A stretch of DNA of 18,292 nt from Thermoleophilia bacterium (GCA_025964455.1 JAOPYU010000090.1:1-18292); one strand, 5' to 3'; counted from the first letter of the stretch, positions 7,733-16,023 are shown. Translations and numbers: made by a program. The notes: a model not told the origin generated them from the sequence alone.

Positions 7733-8164
7733 CTACGCGCCCTCGTCGTCGCCACCGAGCAGCTTGCGCAGCTCGGCGTCCATGTCCGTGGGCGGCGCAT
7801 CCAGCTCGAGCGGTCCGCGCGTCTGGATGGTCCACCACACGACCTCGAGCCGTGCCTGCTTGATCGTGCCGAGCAGACCCGTCACCGCCGCGAGCTGCGC
7901 GACCGGTGAATCCTCGATGTCGTGTTCACAGACGAGCGTGACGTGACCACCCTCGGGGCCGATCGAGCCCACGCGCCAGCCCTGGGCCCACGGCGCGATC
8001 GGCACGCGCTCGGCGCGGATGACGAAGGTCGCCCGCACGGGCGGACCCACGTCGACCACCACCTGGTTGGCCGTGTCGGGCTCGCCGTCGCCAGCGGCGG
8101 GGGTCGGACCGCCGAGCTTGTCCCACACGTCGTCGCCGAGGTCCTGGTCGTCGTCATCCTGCAT
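7733..8164 (-). CDS. Conserved-position hypothetical protein downstream of mazG
   Basis: A 143-aa soluble protein not assigned to a family. The N-terminus is strongly acidic (MQDDDDQDLGDDVWDKLGG), the middle (about 33-125) looks like a small beta-rich fold (NQVVVDVGPPVRATFVIRAE, GGHVTLVCEHDI, RLEVVWWTIQ), and the C-terminus is again acidic (LRKLLGGDDEGA). There is no signal peptide or TM helix. It lies 23 nt after the mazG stop, so co-transcription is likely, yet GGTAGGCA sits 6 nt before its ATG (8162-8164) with no Shine-Dalgarno, suggesting an extra leaderless transcript. Its stop is 3 nt from the stop of the opposing lipoprotein gene, leaving no room for a terminator. Coding is supported by balanced amino-acid composition and tight packing. 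Confidence 0.8.
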   Translation of the reverse strand: MQDDDDQDLGDDVWDKLGGPTPAAGDGEPDTANQVVVDVGPPVRATFVIRAERVPIAPWAQGWRVGSIGPEGGHVTLVCEHDIEDSPVAQLAAVTGLLGTIKQARLEVVWWTIQTRGPLELDAPPTDMDAELRKLLGGDDEGA

Positions 8165-8170
8165 GGCCGG

Positions 8171-8178
8171 TGCCTACC
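8171..8178 (-). promoter_or_regulatory. -10-like GGTAGGCA before the 143-aa gene (leaderless spacing)
   Basis: Minus-strand TAGGCA ends 6 nt before the ATG at 8164, inside the 23-nt gap after mazG. It differs from TANNNT at the last base. The surrounding text (GGTAGGCACC) closely resembles the element before the lipoprotein gene (GGTAGGCTCC). Confidence 0.4.
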
Positions 8179-8187
8179 CGCCGCGCG

Positions 8188-9114
8188 TCAGCGTGACGCG
8201 CGCAGCTGCGCCTTGGCGCGCTGGTAGTACGCCTCCTGGGCGTCGAGGTCCAGTTCGCGGAAGGATTCGCCGTCGCCCTCGGCGAGCTCGATCGCACCCT
8301 CGACCCGTGCCTGGAACGTCCGGGTCGCATCCTGCGCGGCGAGCTCGGGGTCGATGCGGACCAGGCGCGCGACGTTCGCCGCCGCGAACAGCACGTCACC
8401 GAGCTCGGACTCCACCGCGGGGTCGGGCAGGTCGCCCGAGGCCGTGCCGAGCGAGCCGGCAGCCTCCGCCTCGTCGATCGCGGCGCGGAGCTCCGCGACC
8501 TCCTCCTCGAGCTTGGCGAGCGCAGCTCGCGGATCAGCGAAGTCGAAGCCCACGCTCGCGGCTCGGGACTGCACCTTGCGAGCGCGTCCGAGCGGCGGCA
8601 TCGAGCCCGGGATGCCCTCGAACAGCCCGCGCGCTTCCTTGTCACGCTTGATCCGGTTCCAGTGGACCAGCACCTCGTCGGCGGTGCCCGCGACGAGCGC
8701 GCCGTCGTGTTCGGTGTCGCCGGATGCCTCGGCTCCGAACACGTGCGGGTGCCGGCGCACGAGCTTCTCGAAGACGCGGCGCGACACGCTGCCCAGGTCG
8801 ATGCTCGGGTCGCGCTCGCCGCACCACATCGCCAGGAAGCAGACCTGGAAGAGCAGGTCGCCCAGCTCGTCCTCCAGCTCACCGAGCTCGGGGTCCTCGC
8901 CGGACGCGATCGCGCGCTCGGCGGCGCGCACCACGTCGGCGACCTCCCACGCCTCCTCAAGTGTGTGCGGCACGATCGTGCCGGCGGACTGCGCCTGGTC
9001 CCACGGGCAGTGCTCGCGAAGGACGTGCGTCAGCTCCCACAATGCGTCGACGGCGGCGCCAAGGGCACCGCCGTCACGTACATCGATGTTCGGGACAGCG
9101 ACCGGTTCGGTCAC
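8188..9114 (-). CDS. mazG: Nucleoside triphosphate pyrophosphohydrolase MazG (two-domain)
   Basis: Hydrolyses (d)NTPs to NMP and pyrophosphate, cleaning aberrant nucleotides and influencing stress survival; cytoplasmic. The 308-aa protein carries two MazG modules. The first has CPWD (36-39), the Mg-binding EExxE (53-57, EEAWE) and EDELGD (81-86), followed by RRHPHVFG (120-127) and the WNRIK segment (152-156). The second, shorter and probably structural or weaker, has KLEEEVAEL (201-209) and ESELGD (235-240). It starts with GTG at 9112-9114, overlapping the foldase stop by 4 nt (GTGA), with AAGGA 9 nt upstream inside the foldase gene, so translation is coupled. Placement between mfd and eno follows the actinobacterial order. 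A 143-aa gene of unknown role follows 23 nt later. Confidence 0.95.
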   Translation of the reverse strand: MTEPVAVPNIDVRDGGALGAAVDALWELTHVLREHCPWDQAQSAGTIVPHTLEEAWEVADVVRAAERAIASGEDPELGELEDELGDLLFQVCFLAMWCGERDPSIDLGSVSRRVFEKLVRRHPHVFGAEASGDTEHDGALVAGTADEVLVHWNRIKRDKEARGLFEGIPGSMPPLGRARKVQSRAASVGFDFADPRAALAKLEEEVAELRAAIDEAEAAGSLGTASGDLPDPAVESELGDVLFAAANVARLVRIDPELAAQDATRTFQARVEGAIELAEGDGESFRELDLDAQEAYYQRAKAQLRASR

Positions 9115-10301
9115 TTGTCCGCGTCCTTGTCCTCGTCGGCGGGCGCGTCCTCGTCCGCTGCGGCATCGTCGCCCGCGGCAGCGTCCTCGGTCGCGGCATC
9201 CTCGGTGGCGCCGCCCTCGGCGTCACCCTCGGCGGGGGCCGGCTGCTCGGCGGGAGCCGTGGTCGCCTTGTCCGTCTCGGTCACCGTCTGCTTCCAGACG
9301 TAGCCCTTGCGGCAGCTGACGTCGTCCTCGGCATCCTTGCGGATGTCGGTGGTCCACTCCTGGTAGCGCTCACCCTGCTGCTCGCCCTTGAGCTGCTTCT
9401 TGATGTCACCCTTGACGTCGTCGAACTTCTTGCTCGATTCCGGCTTCACGTCGCCGCGCGCCGAGATGACGTGCCAGCCGTAGGAGGTCTTGACCGGCGG
9501 GGAGACCTCGCCCGTGTCGAGCGCGAACGCGGCCTTGTCGAACTCGGGGACCGTCTGGCCCTGCTGGACGGCGCCGCCGGGCAGCACGCCGCCGGTCTCC
9601 TTCGAGGACGGATCGAGCGTGTTGGCCTTGGCGAGCTTGGCGAACAGCTTCTCGTCGCCGCCCTTCACCTGGGCGTAGATGCTGTCGGCCTTCGCCTTGT
9701 CCTTGACCAGGATGTGCGCGATCTCGCGCGACTTCTTGGTCTTGAACTGGTCCGGGTTCTCCTCGTAGTAGTCCTTGGCGTCCTTGTCGGTGATCTTGAT
9801 GTCGGCCACGACGCGCTTGTAGAGCTTCTTGGAGATCACGTCGAACTCGACGTCGCGCTCCACCATCGCCATCGTGTAGTTGACGCGCTTCATCTCGGAC
9901 TTGAACTTCTTCTCATCACCCTGGGCGACCTGCTGCTTCAGCTCCTTGACGCCCTTCTTGATGTCCTTGTCCGTCGCCTCGAGTCCGTACTTGTCGGCCT
10001 GGCCCTTGATCAGCTGCTGCTGGACCAGGTACTCGACCAGGTCGCTCTGGAGGCTCTTGTACTCGGCGCTGCCCTTCTTGGGGAAGTCGCGGCCGTTGTC
10101 CTTGTACTGCTGCTCGGCGTTGTTGAAGAGGCGGTCGAACTCCTTCTTCTTGATCGATTCGCCGTTCACGTTGCACACCGCATCGTCGGCGATGCCGCCG
10201 AAGCCGAGCACGCCACTGTCACCGCCGCCACAACCCGCGGCGATGAATGTCGCGAGCGCGAGGGGCGCGATGGTACGGGCGATGAGACGTCCGAGCTGCA
10301 T
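9111..10301 (-). CDS. Parvulin-type peptidyl-prolyl isomerase lipoprotein (SurA/PrsA-like foldase)
   Basis: A 396-aa lipid-anchored foldase assisting folding of exported proteins on the outer face of the membrane. The signal peptide MQLGRLIARTIAPLALATFIAAGC has a lipobox AAGC with Cys24. A SurA-N-like helical chaperone region (about 40-190: VNGESIKKKEFDRL, EYLVQQQLIKGQADKYG) is followed by a PpiC domain (about 193-285: REIAHILVKDKA, ETGGVLPGG, FDKAAFALDTGEVSPPVKT, YGWHVI). The C-terminal 55 residues are Ala/Glu/Asp low complexity. C43 and C330 could pair. The ATG at 10299-10301 gives a proper signal peptide and has AAGGA 10 nt upstream; an ATG 45 nt earlier would add charged residues. It overlaps mazG by 4 nt and has its own -10 upstream. 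Secreted products nearby (M4, LPFTG, lipoprotein) are possible clients. Confidence 0.93.
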   Translation of the reverse strand: MQLGRLIARTIAPLALATFIAAGCGGGDSGVLGFGGIADDAVCNVNGESIKKKEFDRLFNNAEQQYKDNGRDFPKKGSAEYKSLQSDLVEYLVQQQLIKGQADKYGLEATDKDIKKGVKELKQQVAQGDEKKFKSEMKRVNYTMAMVERDVEFDVISKKLYKRVVADIKITDKDAKDYYEENPDQFKTKKSREIAHILVKDKAKADSIYAQVKGGDEKLFAKLAKANTLDPSSKETGGVLPGGAVQQGQTVPEFDKAAFALDTGEVSPPVKTSYGWHVISARGDVKPESSKKFDDVKGDIKKQLKGEQQGERYQEWTTDIRKDAEDDVSCRKGYVWKQTVTETDKATTAPAEQPAPAEGDAEGGATEDAATEDAAAGDDAAADEDAPADEDKDADK

Positions 10302-10354
10302 TTCCGGGACTTCCTTGTTCGATCGATACGTGTGCGAATTGCGCAACGTCGCGC

Positions 10355-10362
10355 AACCTACC
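10355..10362 (-). promoter_or_regulatory. -10 element GGTAGGTT of the foldase-mazG operon
   Basis: Minus-strand TAGGTT (10355-10360) fits TANNNT and lies 53 nt before the ATG. The leader it would produce contains the repeat TTGCGC...TTGCGCAA (10339-10356), possibly a hairpin or operator. Because a real Shine-Dalgarno exists separately here, this copy of the motif is best read as a promoter. No clear -35 was seen. Confidence 0.45.
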
Positions 10363-10392
10363 AGACGGGTCCGGCGTCATTGGTGACGTTTT

Positions 10393-10409
10393 CCGCAGGG
10401 CCCCCGCGG
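10393..10409 (-). terminator. Hairpin after mfd
   Basis: A 7-bp G+C-rich stem with one G-T pair and a 3-nt loop (CCGCGGG / CCTGCGG) begins about 15 nt after the mfd stop. It is followed by AAAACG on the coding strand, so there is no U-tract. Its position between mfd and the foldase promoter fits a terminator. Confidence 0.4.
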
Positions 10410-10424
10410 GTTCACGCCAGCGGG

Positions 10425-13400
10425 CTAGCGACCGAGCACGCGAGCGGTGGCACGGAGCAGCTCGAGGGCCTTCGGCGCCGCCTCGTCGCGCTGCAGCACC
10501 CGTGCGGCCAGCTCACCCGAATCGCTGTTGTAGACGGCCCACGGCACCTCGGCCTTCAGGTAGCCGAGCTGCGTCGAGCTGAGGTTGATCGGCCCGAACG
10601 CCACCTTGGGCGTGCCCACGAGCAGGCGGCGGGCGCCCAGGCGCTGCATGAGCAGGCGCATGCGGCCCAGCGAGACGAGGTTCTGCACCGGCTCGGGCAC
10701 CTCCTCGCCGAAGCGGTCGGCGAGCTCCTCGAGCAGCGTCTCGAGCTGCTGCTCGTCGCGGGCGAGCGCAATGCGCCGGTGCAGGTCGATCTTGATCGCC
10801 TCGGAGGCGACGTAGTCGGCCGGCACGTACGCGTGCAGCTTGGTCTCGATGAGCGCGGACTGCTCCTCCACCATCGGCTCGCCGGTCATCTGCGCGTCGG
10901 CGCCCTGGAGCATGTCCATGTACAGCTCGAAGCCGACGGCGGCGACGTGGCCCGACTGCTCGGCGCCGAGCAGGTTGCCCGCGCCACGCAGCTCCAGGTC
11001 GCGCATCGCGATCTTGGAGCCCGAGCCGAGGTCGGTGAAGTCCGACAGCGTGGTGAGGCGTGCGCGGGCCTCCTCCGACAGCTCACGCGCGCTCGGGTAG
11101 AACAGGTAGGCGTGGGCGCTGCGCGCGGAGCGACCGACGCGGCCGCGGATCTGGTACAGCTGCGACATCCCGAGCATGTCGGCGCGATCGATCACGAGCG
11201 TGTTGGCCGTCGGCACGTCGAGGCCGCTCTCGATGATGGTCGTCGCGACGAGCACGTCGAAGTCGCGGCGCATGAGCCCCATCATCACGGTCTCGAGCTG
11301 CTTCTCCGTCATCTGTCCGTGGCCGACGGCGACGCGCGCTTCGGGGACGATCTGGCGGATCTTCATGGCCGCCTCGTCGATCGTCTCGACGCGGTTGTGG
11401 AGGATGAACACCTGGCCCTCGCGCTCGAGTTCGCGCTCGATCGCCATCTTCACGATGCCCTCGTCGTACTCGCCCACGTGGGTCGCGATCGGGCGGCGGC
11501 CGTGCGGCGCGGTCTCGATGACGGTGATGTCGCGGATGCCGGCCAGCGACATGTGCAGCGTGCGCGGGATCGGCGTGGCGCTCAGGGCGAGCACGTCGAC
11601 CTCGAGCCGCATCTGGCGCAGCAGCTCCTTCTGCGCGACGCCGAAGCGCTGCTCCTCGTCCACCACGACCAGGCCGAGCTCCTTGGGGAGCACGTCGCGA
11701 CTCAGCAGTCGGTGGGTGCCGATCAGGATGTCGAGCTTGCCGGAGGTGAAGTCGCCGAGGATCTCCTTGGTCGCCTTGGGCGAGCGGAAGCGGCTCACCA
11801 TGTTCACCGTGATCGGCAGCTCCCCGATGCGTTCACGGAAGCTGCGCAGGTGCTGGTCGGCAAGGATCGTCGTGGGCACGAGCACCATCACCTGGCGTCC
11901 GCCCGACACCGCCTTCACCGCGGCGCGCATGGCGACCTCGGTCTTGCCGAAGCCCACGTCGCCGACGACGAGGCGATCCATCGGGTGCGGCTGCTCCATG
12001 TCGCCCTTGACCGCCGCGATCGCGGTGAGCTGGTCCTCCGTCTCCTCGTACGGGAAGGCGAGCTCGAAGCGCTCCATGACCTCCTCGTCCTCGGGGAAGG
12101 CGTGGCCGACGGCGCGGGCGCGCTTGGCGTAGAGCGCCAGCAGCTCGCCCGCCAGCTCGAAGACGGCCTGCTTGGCGCGGTTCTTGAGCTGGTCCCAGCG
12201 CTTGCCACCGAGCTTGGAGAGCGTGGGCGCACCGCCGTCGGCACCGACGTAGCGGGTGACCTTGCCCATCTGCTCGTGCGGGACGAAGACCTTGTCCGCG
12301 CCCTTGAAGTCGAGCTTCAGGTAGTCGCGGGTGACCCCGGCGACCGTCTTGGTCTCGAAGCCCGCGAAGCGAGCGACGCCGTGGTCCTCGTGCACGACGT
12401 AGTCGCCGAGGCGCAGCGAGGTGAACGCCTGCATCGCCTGGCCGATGCGACCCGAGGCGCCGGCCGCGCCCGCATCCGTACCGGTGGCGCGCGTGCGGAA
12501 CAGCCGACCGCTGGGGACGACCGCCAGCCCGAGCTGTCGCGAGACGAAGCCGGTCGCGAGCGTCGAGATGGCGAACCACGCCTCCGGGCGCCCGGCGTTG
12601 GCCTCGCGGGCCGCGGCCTCGGCGGCCTTGGCGTCGTCGTCGCCCTCGAGCACCGGCGGGCGCAGCGGGTCCTTGTGCAGCTCGTGCGCGTCGACCTTGC
12701 GCAGCTGCTGGCGGGTCCGGCCGAGGTGCCCCGCGTGCGGGAAGGTGACGACCGTGCGCAGGCCGCGGTTGGTGAGGCCGGCGAGCTCGTTCTCGGCCTC
12801 GGCGAATCCGACCGCGCCGAACACGGGCGGCTGCGCCTCGAAGGAGTGTGGCTGGCCGACCGAGAGCGAATCGAGGCGGTCGGCGGCGCCGAGCAGCGTC
12901 GCGATGGCAGCCTTGTCGGCGTAGGCGTTGGCGGGGATGTGCGCGATCGACGCGTCGAGCTCGGCGAGCGCCTCCTCCGCGGTGCGTTGCACGCCTGCGG
13001 CGTTCCAGATCAGCAGGTGCGTGCCGGTGAACGCCTCCCATCCCGATTCCAGGCGGCCGTCGACCGCGTCGATGACCGGGTCCTCGGGGTCTTCGCCCTC
13101 GCCGTGGCTCTCCCACCAGCCGCTCGCGCTGCCGAGGCCGATCGCCTCGCTCGCGGGCTGGAATTCGATCCGGGCGAGCGGGCCGAGCGACCGCTGGGTG
13201 TAGGGCGAGAACTGGCGGATGCCCTCGATCTCGTCGTCGAAGAGCTCCACGCGGACGGGGTACTGGGCCGTGGTGCCGAACACGTCGACGATGTCGCCGC
13301 GGACCGCGAGCTGCCCGCGCTCGTCGGCCTGCTCCACGCGCTCGTAGCCGGCATCGATGAGCGCGCGCACCAGGTCGTCGCGATCGATGGTGTCGCCAGC

Positions 13401-13892
13401 GCCGACACGGACGGGTGCGGGGCGGGCCGTCGCGACCGGCACGCGCTCGAGCAGGGCGGGCAGGGAGGCGACCACGACGCCGCTCGAATGGGCGACCCGC
13501 CGCGCTCGCTCTCGGGAGCCGATGCGCGCCGGCGACGGTGCTACGCCCGAGCCGTACTGGACGGCGCGCGAGACGTAGGCAACGGCGCGCTCTGTGCCGA
13601 CGAACCAGCCGGCAGCCTCGGCGATGCGCTCGGCGTCGGCATCGGTCTCGGTGACGAGCAGGACTGGTCGCTGCTCCACCGGGTCGAAGTCACCATCGCG
13701 GGCCGGGAGCCCATAGTGGGCGACGGCGAGCAGGAGCGCGAGCACCGATTCGCTGACGCGTGCGTGGCCGTTGCCGGTGTCGCCGCGCACGTCGACCGCC
13801 CACGCTGCGACGGCGGGGTTGACGGCTGCCGCGGCCACGACGGACCCGAGCGGGCTCGCGGTGGTCGGCACGGTGCTGAGGTTGGCGCTCAC
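10425..13892 (-). CDS. mfd: Transcription-repair coupling factor Mfd
   Basis: DNA translocase that removes RNA polymerase stalled at lesions and recruits UvrA. The 1155-aa length is normal for the family. Order: a UvrB-like N-terminal region (about 30-300), the RNAP-interacting CarD-like domain at about 495-550 (LGDYVVHEDHGVARFAG, YLKLDFKGADKVFVPHEQM), then an SF2 translocase related to RecG with Walker A GDVGFGKT (644-651), DEEQ (745-748), SATPIPRT (771-778), TTIIESGLDVP (about 884-894) and QIRGRVGRS (914-922). The C-terminal TRCF domain (about 1000-1120) ends the protein. It starts with GTG at 13890-13892. There is no Shine-Dalgarno, but GATAACCT ends 9 nt upstream, compatible with a very short leader. 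It sits in its usual place between pth and mazG, with a membrane-protein gene inserted before it. Confidence 0.98.
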   Translation of the reverse strand: MSANLSTVPTTASPLGSVVAAAAVNPAVAAWAVDVRGDTGNGHARVSESVLALLLAVAHYGLPARDGDFDPVEQRPVLLVTETDADAERIAEAAGWFVGTERAVAYVSRAVQYGSGVAPSPARIGSRERARRVAHSSGVVVASLPALLERVPVATARPAPVRVGAGDTIDRDDLVRALIDAGYERVEQADERGQLAVRGDIVDVFGTTAQYPVRVELFDDEIEGIRQFSPYTQRSLGPLARIEFQPASEAIGLGSASGWWESHGEGEDPEDPVIDAVDGRLESGWEAFTGTHLLIWNAAGVQRTAEEALAELDASIAHIPANAYADKAAIATLLGAADRLDSLSVGQPHSFEAQPPVFGAVGFAEAENELAGLTNRGLRTVVTFPHAGHLGRTRQQLRKVDAHELHKDPLRPPVLEGDDDAKAAEAAAREANAGRPEAWFAISTLATGFVSRQLGLAVVPSGRLFRTRATGTDAGAAGASGRIGQAMQAFTSLRLGDYVVHEDHGVARFAGFETKTVAGVTRDYLKLDFKGADKVFVPHEQMGKVTRYVGADGGAPTLSKLGGKRWDQLKNRAKQAVFELAGELLALYAKRARAVGHAFPEDEEVMERFELAFPYEETEDQLTAIAAVKGDMEQPHPMDRLVVGDVGFGKTEVAMRAAVKAVSGGRQVMVLVPTTILADQHLRSFRERIGELPITVNMVSRFRSPKATKEILGDFTSGKLDILIGTHRLLSRDVLPKELGLVVVDEEQRFGVAQKELLRQMRLEVDVLALSATPIPRTLHMSLAGIRDITVIETAPHGRRPIATHVGEYDEGIVKMAIERELEREGQVFILHNRVETIDEAAMKIRQIVPEARVAVGHGQMTEKQLETVMMGLMRRDFDVLVATTIIESGLDVPTANTLVIDRADMLGMSQLYQIRGRVGRSARSAHAYLFYPSARELSEEARARLTTLSDFTDLGSGSKIAMRDLELRGAGNLLGAEQSGHVAAVGFELYMDMLQGADAQMTGEPMVEEQSALIETKLHAYVPADYVASEAIKIDLHRRIALARDEQQLETLLEELADRFGEEVPEPVQNLVSLGRMRLLMQRLGARRLLVGTPKVAFGPINLSSTQLGYLKAEVPWAVYNSDSGELAARVLQRDEAAPKALELLRATARVLGR

Positions 13893-13901
13893 GATCGGGG
13901 C

Positions 13902-13907
13902 AGGTTA
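13902..13907 (-). promoter_or_regulatory. -10-like TAACCT before mfd
   Basis: Minus-strand TAACCT fits TANNNT and ends 9 nt before the mfd GTG, within the 51-nt gap after the preceding gene. The absence of a Shine-Dalgarno supports leaderless or near-leaderless initiation. It is preceded by GA rather than GG. Confidence 0.35.
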
Positions 13908-13943
13908 TCGCAGCGACGACAGCCGCGCCCGGTGGCCGGCGGG

Positions 13944-14597
13944 TCAGCTCGCGAGGCGCGTGGCTGCGACGCGCACGGCGAAGCCGTCACCGCTCGCGCC
14001 GGTGGCGCAGTTGTCGAGCAGCACGCGCACCGACAGCGGGCGGGTCGCCTGCGCCGAGGGCACCGCGAGGGACGTGGTCGCGAGCGCGCCGACCTTGGAG
14101 CCCTGCGGGAGCGAGACCTGGGCCGACGCGACCACGCTGGATCCGTCGACGAGCTGCAGCCGCGTCACGGCGGCGGTCGCACCGGAGGTGCAGCCGGTGC
14201 CGATCAGCTGCGTGGCGACGTCGACGCGGTCGCTGCCAGCGATGTCGGGCACGAAGCTGCCGATGGTGACCGGCGCGCTCGATGACGCACTGCCGGGGTC
14301 GATCGACGCCGCGCCGGAGACCCAGCCCGTGACGCGCATCGGGCCGATGCTCGAGCCGAGCTCCCTCGGTACGAAGACAGGTGAGGACGGCAGGGCGTCC
14401 AGGTTGGTGACGGCGCCGACCGGGCCCTGCGCCTGTGGCGCGGCGGCCGGCGGGTTCGTGGCGCGCGGCGCCGCTGCCGGGTCGTCGAGGATGGCGAAGA
14501 CGCCGGCCGCGAGGGCGCTGGCGGTGAGGACGGCCACGACGACGATGCCCCAGATCGGGACGCGTCGTTGCGATGCTTGTCGAACGCTCGTAGCCAT
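13944..14597 (-). CDS. Single-TM anchored extracytoplasmic protein, unknown function
   Basis: A 217-aa protein I could not assign. A basic N-terminus (MATSVRQASQRR) and one TM helix (about 13-36) with no cleavage site precede a Pro/Ala-rich linker (38-60). A predicted beta-rich outer domain (about 62-217) follows, with repeated beta-type stretches (RVTGWVSGAASI, AVTRLQLVDGSSVVASAQVSLP, RPLSVRVLLDNC) and two cysteines (GTGC and DNC) that could form a disulfide. The ATG at 14595-14597 immediately precedes the basic/TM start, but its nearest GGGA is too far upstream for a good Shine-Dalgarno, so the start is less certain. A -10-like GGTACGCT lies about 45 nt upstream. It interrupts the usual pth-mfd adjacency. 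The domain may bind an envelope ligand, but nothing specific shows this. Confidence 0.82.
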   Translation of the reverse strand: MATSVRQASQRRVPIWGIVVVAVLTASALAAGVFAILDDPAAAPRATNPPAAAPQAQGPVGAVTNLDALPSSPVFVPRELGSSIGPMRVTGWVSGAASIDPGSASSSAPVTIGSFVPDIAGSDRVDVATQLIGTGCTSGATAAVTRLQLVDGSSVVASAQVSLPQGSKVGALATTSLAVPSAQATRPLSVRVLLDNCATGASGDGFAVRVAATRLAS

Positions 14598-14641
14598 TGC
14601 AGAGGGATTCCCGTGATCACGCTCCTGAAACTGCGAGCATG

Positions 14642-14649
14642 AGCGTACC
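14642..14649 (-). promoter_or_regulatory. -10-like GGTACGCT upstream of the TM-anchored protein
   Basis: Minus-strand TACGCT (14642-14647) fits TANNNT, directly downstream of the pth hairpin and 44 nt before the ATG. It would give a leader of about 38 nt. Confidence 0.4.
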
Positions 14650-14658
14650 TTCACCGTA

Positions 14659-14680
14659 CGACGAGACACCGTCCCCGTCG
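14659..14680 (-). terminator. Hairpin after pth
   Basis: A 22-nt element 13 nt after the pth stop folds into a 7-bp stem (one G-T pair), a bulged G, 2 more pairs and a GGT loop (CGACGGGGAC / GTCTCGTCG). No U-tract follows. It marks the likely end of the rplY-pth transcript. Confidence 0.45.
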
Positions 14681-14693
14681 AGAAGCTTGATCA

Positions 14694-15314
14694 TCAGGCG
14701 GTGGAATTCACCCGGTTCATGGCGGTTCGCACACCACTGCGCACCACCAGCTCCACGGCGCCGAGCGCATCGAGCACGAGTTGCTCCACTTCCGCAGGGC
14801 CCTGGTCCCAGCTGGACAGGATCCAGTCGCGGATCGGCCGCCGGTCCCCCGCACCCGGGCGCCCGACGCCCACGCGCAGGCGCACGAACTCCTTGGTGGA
14901 GAGCGATTCGGTGATCGACTTGAGGCCGTTGTGGCCGGCGAGCCCGCCCCCGACCTTGAGCTGGAGCGTGCCGAACGGCAGGTCGATCTCGTCGTGGACC
15001 ACGAGCACGCGCGCCGGGAGCAGCTGGTTCTGCGACATCGCGGGCTTCACGCTGCGCCCCGACAGGTTCATGTACGTGAGCGGCTTGAGCATCGCGACAT
15101 CGCCGTCGGCCTCGGCGACGCTCCCCACGCCGTAGAGCCCCTCGTGCTTGGCGACGAGCGGCGTGCGGGTCGAGGCGGCAAGCGCGTCGACCACGCCGAA
15201 TCCCACGTTGTGCGGCGTGTTGGCGTATTCAGGCCCGGGGTTGCCCAGACCGACGACGAGCCACCGCACGTCGTGCGATGGCTCGTATCGTGACTTCTTG
15301 CGTCCGAAGGACAC
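14694..15314 (-). CDS. pth: Peptidyl-tRNA hydrolase
   Basis: Cleaves the ester bond of peptidyl-tRNAs that drop off ribosomes, recycling tRNA; cytoplasmic. The 206-aa product has the family pattern: VGLGNPGPEY (21-30) with N25, the signature TPHNVGF with catalytic H35, FGTLQLKVGGGLAGHNGLKSI with D108 (VVHDEID) and N129, and LRVGVGRPG (146-154). About 15 residues (MSFGRKKSRYEPSHD) precede the core, slightly longer than many homologues. The start is fixed at GTG 15312-15314 because an in-frame TAG comes immediately before it, and GAGGA lies 7 nt upstream. It is 26 nt after rplY, the usual pairing, and is followed by a hairpin. Confidence 0.97.
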   Translation of the reverse strand: MSFGRKKSRYEPSHDVRWLVVGLGNPGPEYANTPHNVGFGVVDALAASTRTPLVAKHEGLYGVGSVAEADGDVAMLKPLTYMNLSGRSVKPAMSQNQLLPARVLVVHDEIDLPFGTLQLKVGGGLAGHNGLKSITESLSTKEFVRLRVGVGRPGAGDRRPIRDWILSSWDQGPAEVEQLVLDALGAVELVVRSGVRTAMNRVNSTA

Positions 15315-15340
15315 CTACAGGTCCTCGATCGGCGTGCGGA

Positions 15341-16000
15341 TCAGCTCGCGGGAGCGGCGGAATCCGGGTTGGCCGCGGCTGCGGCGTCGGCCGCATCGGC
15401 GTCGTCCATCTCCGCTGCCGTCATCGTCTCGCCGGCGGCGTTCTTGCGCTTGGCACCACGCGGCACGGTGAGGGCGACGACCATCGTGCCCTCGTCGTCG
15501 AGGAAGGTGATGCCCTCGGGCTGGGGCAGCTCGCGCAGGATGACCGTCTCGCCGGCGTGCGTGCTGGAGACGTCGAACTCGATGAAGTCCGGGATCGACG
15601 ACGCCTTGGTCTCGATGAGGAGCTGCTGGATACCCTGCGTGAGGATCGCGCCCTCCTTCTGGCCAGGCGAGGTGCCGATCAGGTTGAGCGCGACGGTCGT
15701 GCGGATCGTCTGGTCCATCGTCACGGCCTGCACGTCGATGTGGCGGAGGTTGCCGCGGACCGGGTGCACGTCGTAGCCCTTGAGCACGGTGAGGTGCTCG
15801 TCACCGTCGAGCTGCATGTCGATCAGGTTCGCGCCCTTGCGCAGGACCGCCGCCAGCTCGAGCTCGTCGGCGGAGAAGGACACGTTGCCGCCGTCCTTGT
15901 ACATCACGCCGGGCACGCGGCCCGTCTTGCGCAGGCGTCGCGCGACCGGGCTCTTGCCCGATGCGTCGCGCTTTTCGATGGTCAGCGTCATGCGAGTCAT
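15341..16000 (-). CDS. rplY: 50S ribosomal protein L25/general stress protein Ctc
   Basis: Binds 5S rRNA in the large subunit; the long form is the Ctc/TL5 type. The 219-aa product has an N-terminal L25 domain (about 4-92: LTIEKRDASGKSPVARRLRKTGRVPGV split over 5-32, VHPVRGNLRHIDVQAV around 78-93) and a C-terminal TL5 beta domain (about 98-182: LIETKASSIPDFIEFDVSS, HAGETVILREL). It ends in an Ala/Asp-rich tail common in actinobacteria. ATG at 15998-16000 has AGGA 7 nt upstream. A second ATG three codons in (MTLTIEKR) is a possible alternative. The gene forms an operon with pth and has its own upstream -10-like element and a hairpin with seven Ts in the leader. Confidence 0.96.
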   Translation of the reverse strand: MTRMTLTIEKRDASGKSPVARRLRKTGRVPGVMYKDGGNVSFSADELELAAVLRKGANLIDMQLDGDEHLTVLKGYDVHPVRGNLRHIDVQAVTMDQTIRTTVALNLIGTSPGQKEGAILTQGIQQLLIETKASSIPDFIEFDVSSTHAGETVILRELPQPEGITFLDDEGTMVVALTVPRGAKRKNAAGETMTAAEMDDADAADAAAAANPDSAAPAS

Positions 16001-16023
16001 GGTGTCGTCCTGCGGCTCGAGGG

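Noticed and set aside
9114..9278. Repetitive GA/GC-rich stretch considered as a DNA repeat
   Set aside because: It encodes the Ala/Asp/Glu tail of the foldase in frame; the repetition is in the amino acids, with no exact repeat units.
8724..14285. A plus-strand frame open for 1853 codons, opposite mazG, foldase and mfd
   Set aside because: It is antisense to three well-supported genes. The translation is His/Arg/Leu/Val/Asp-rich with no domain and no ribosome site, as expected from GC-rich codon bias.
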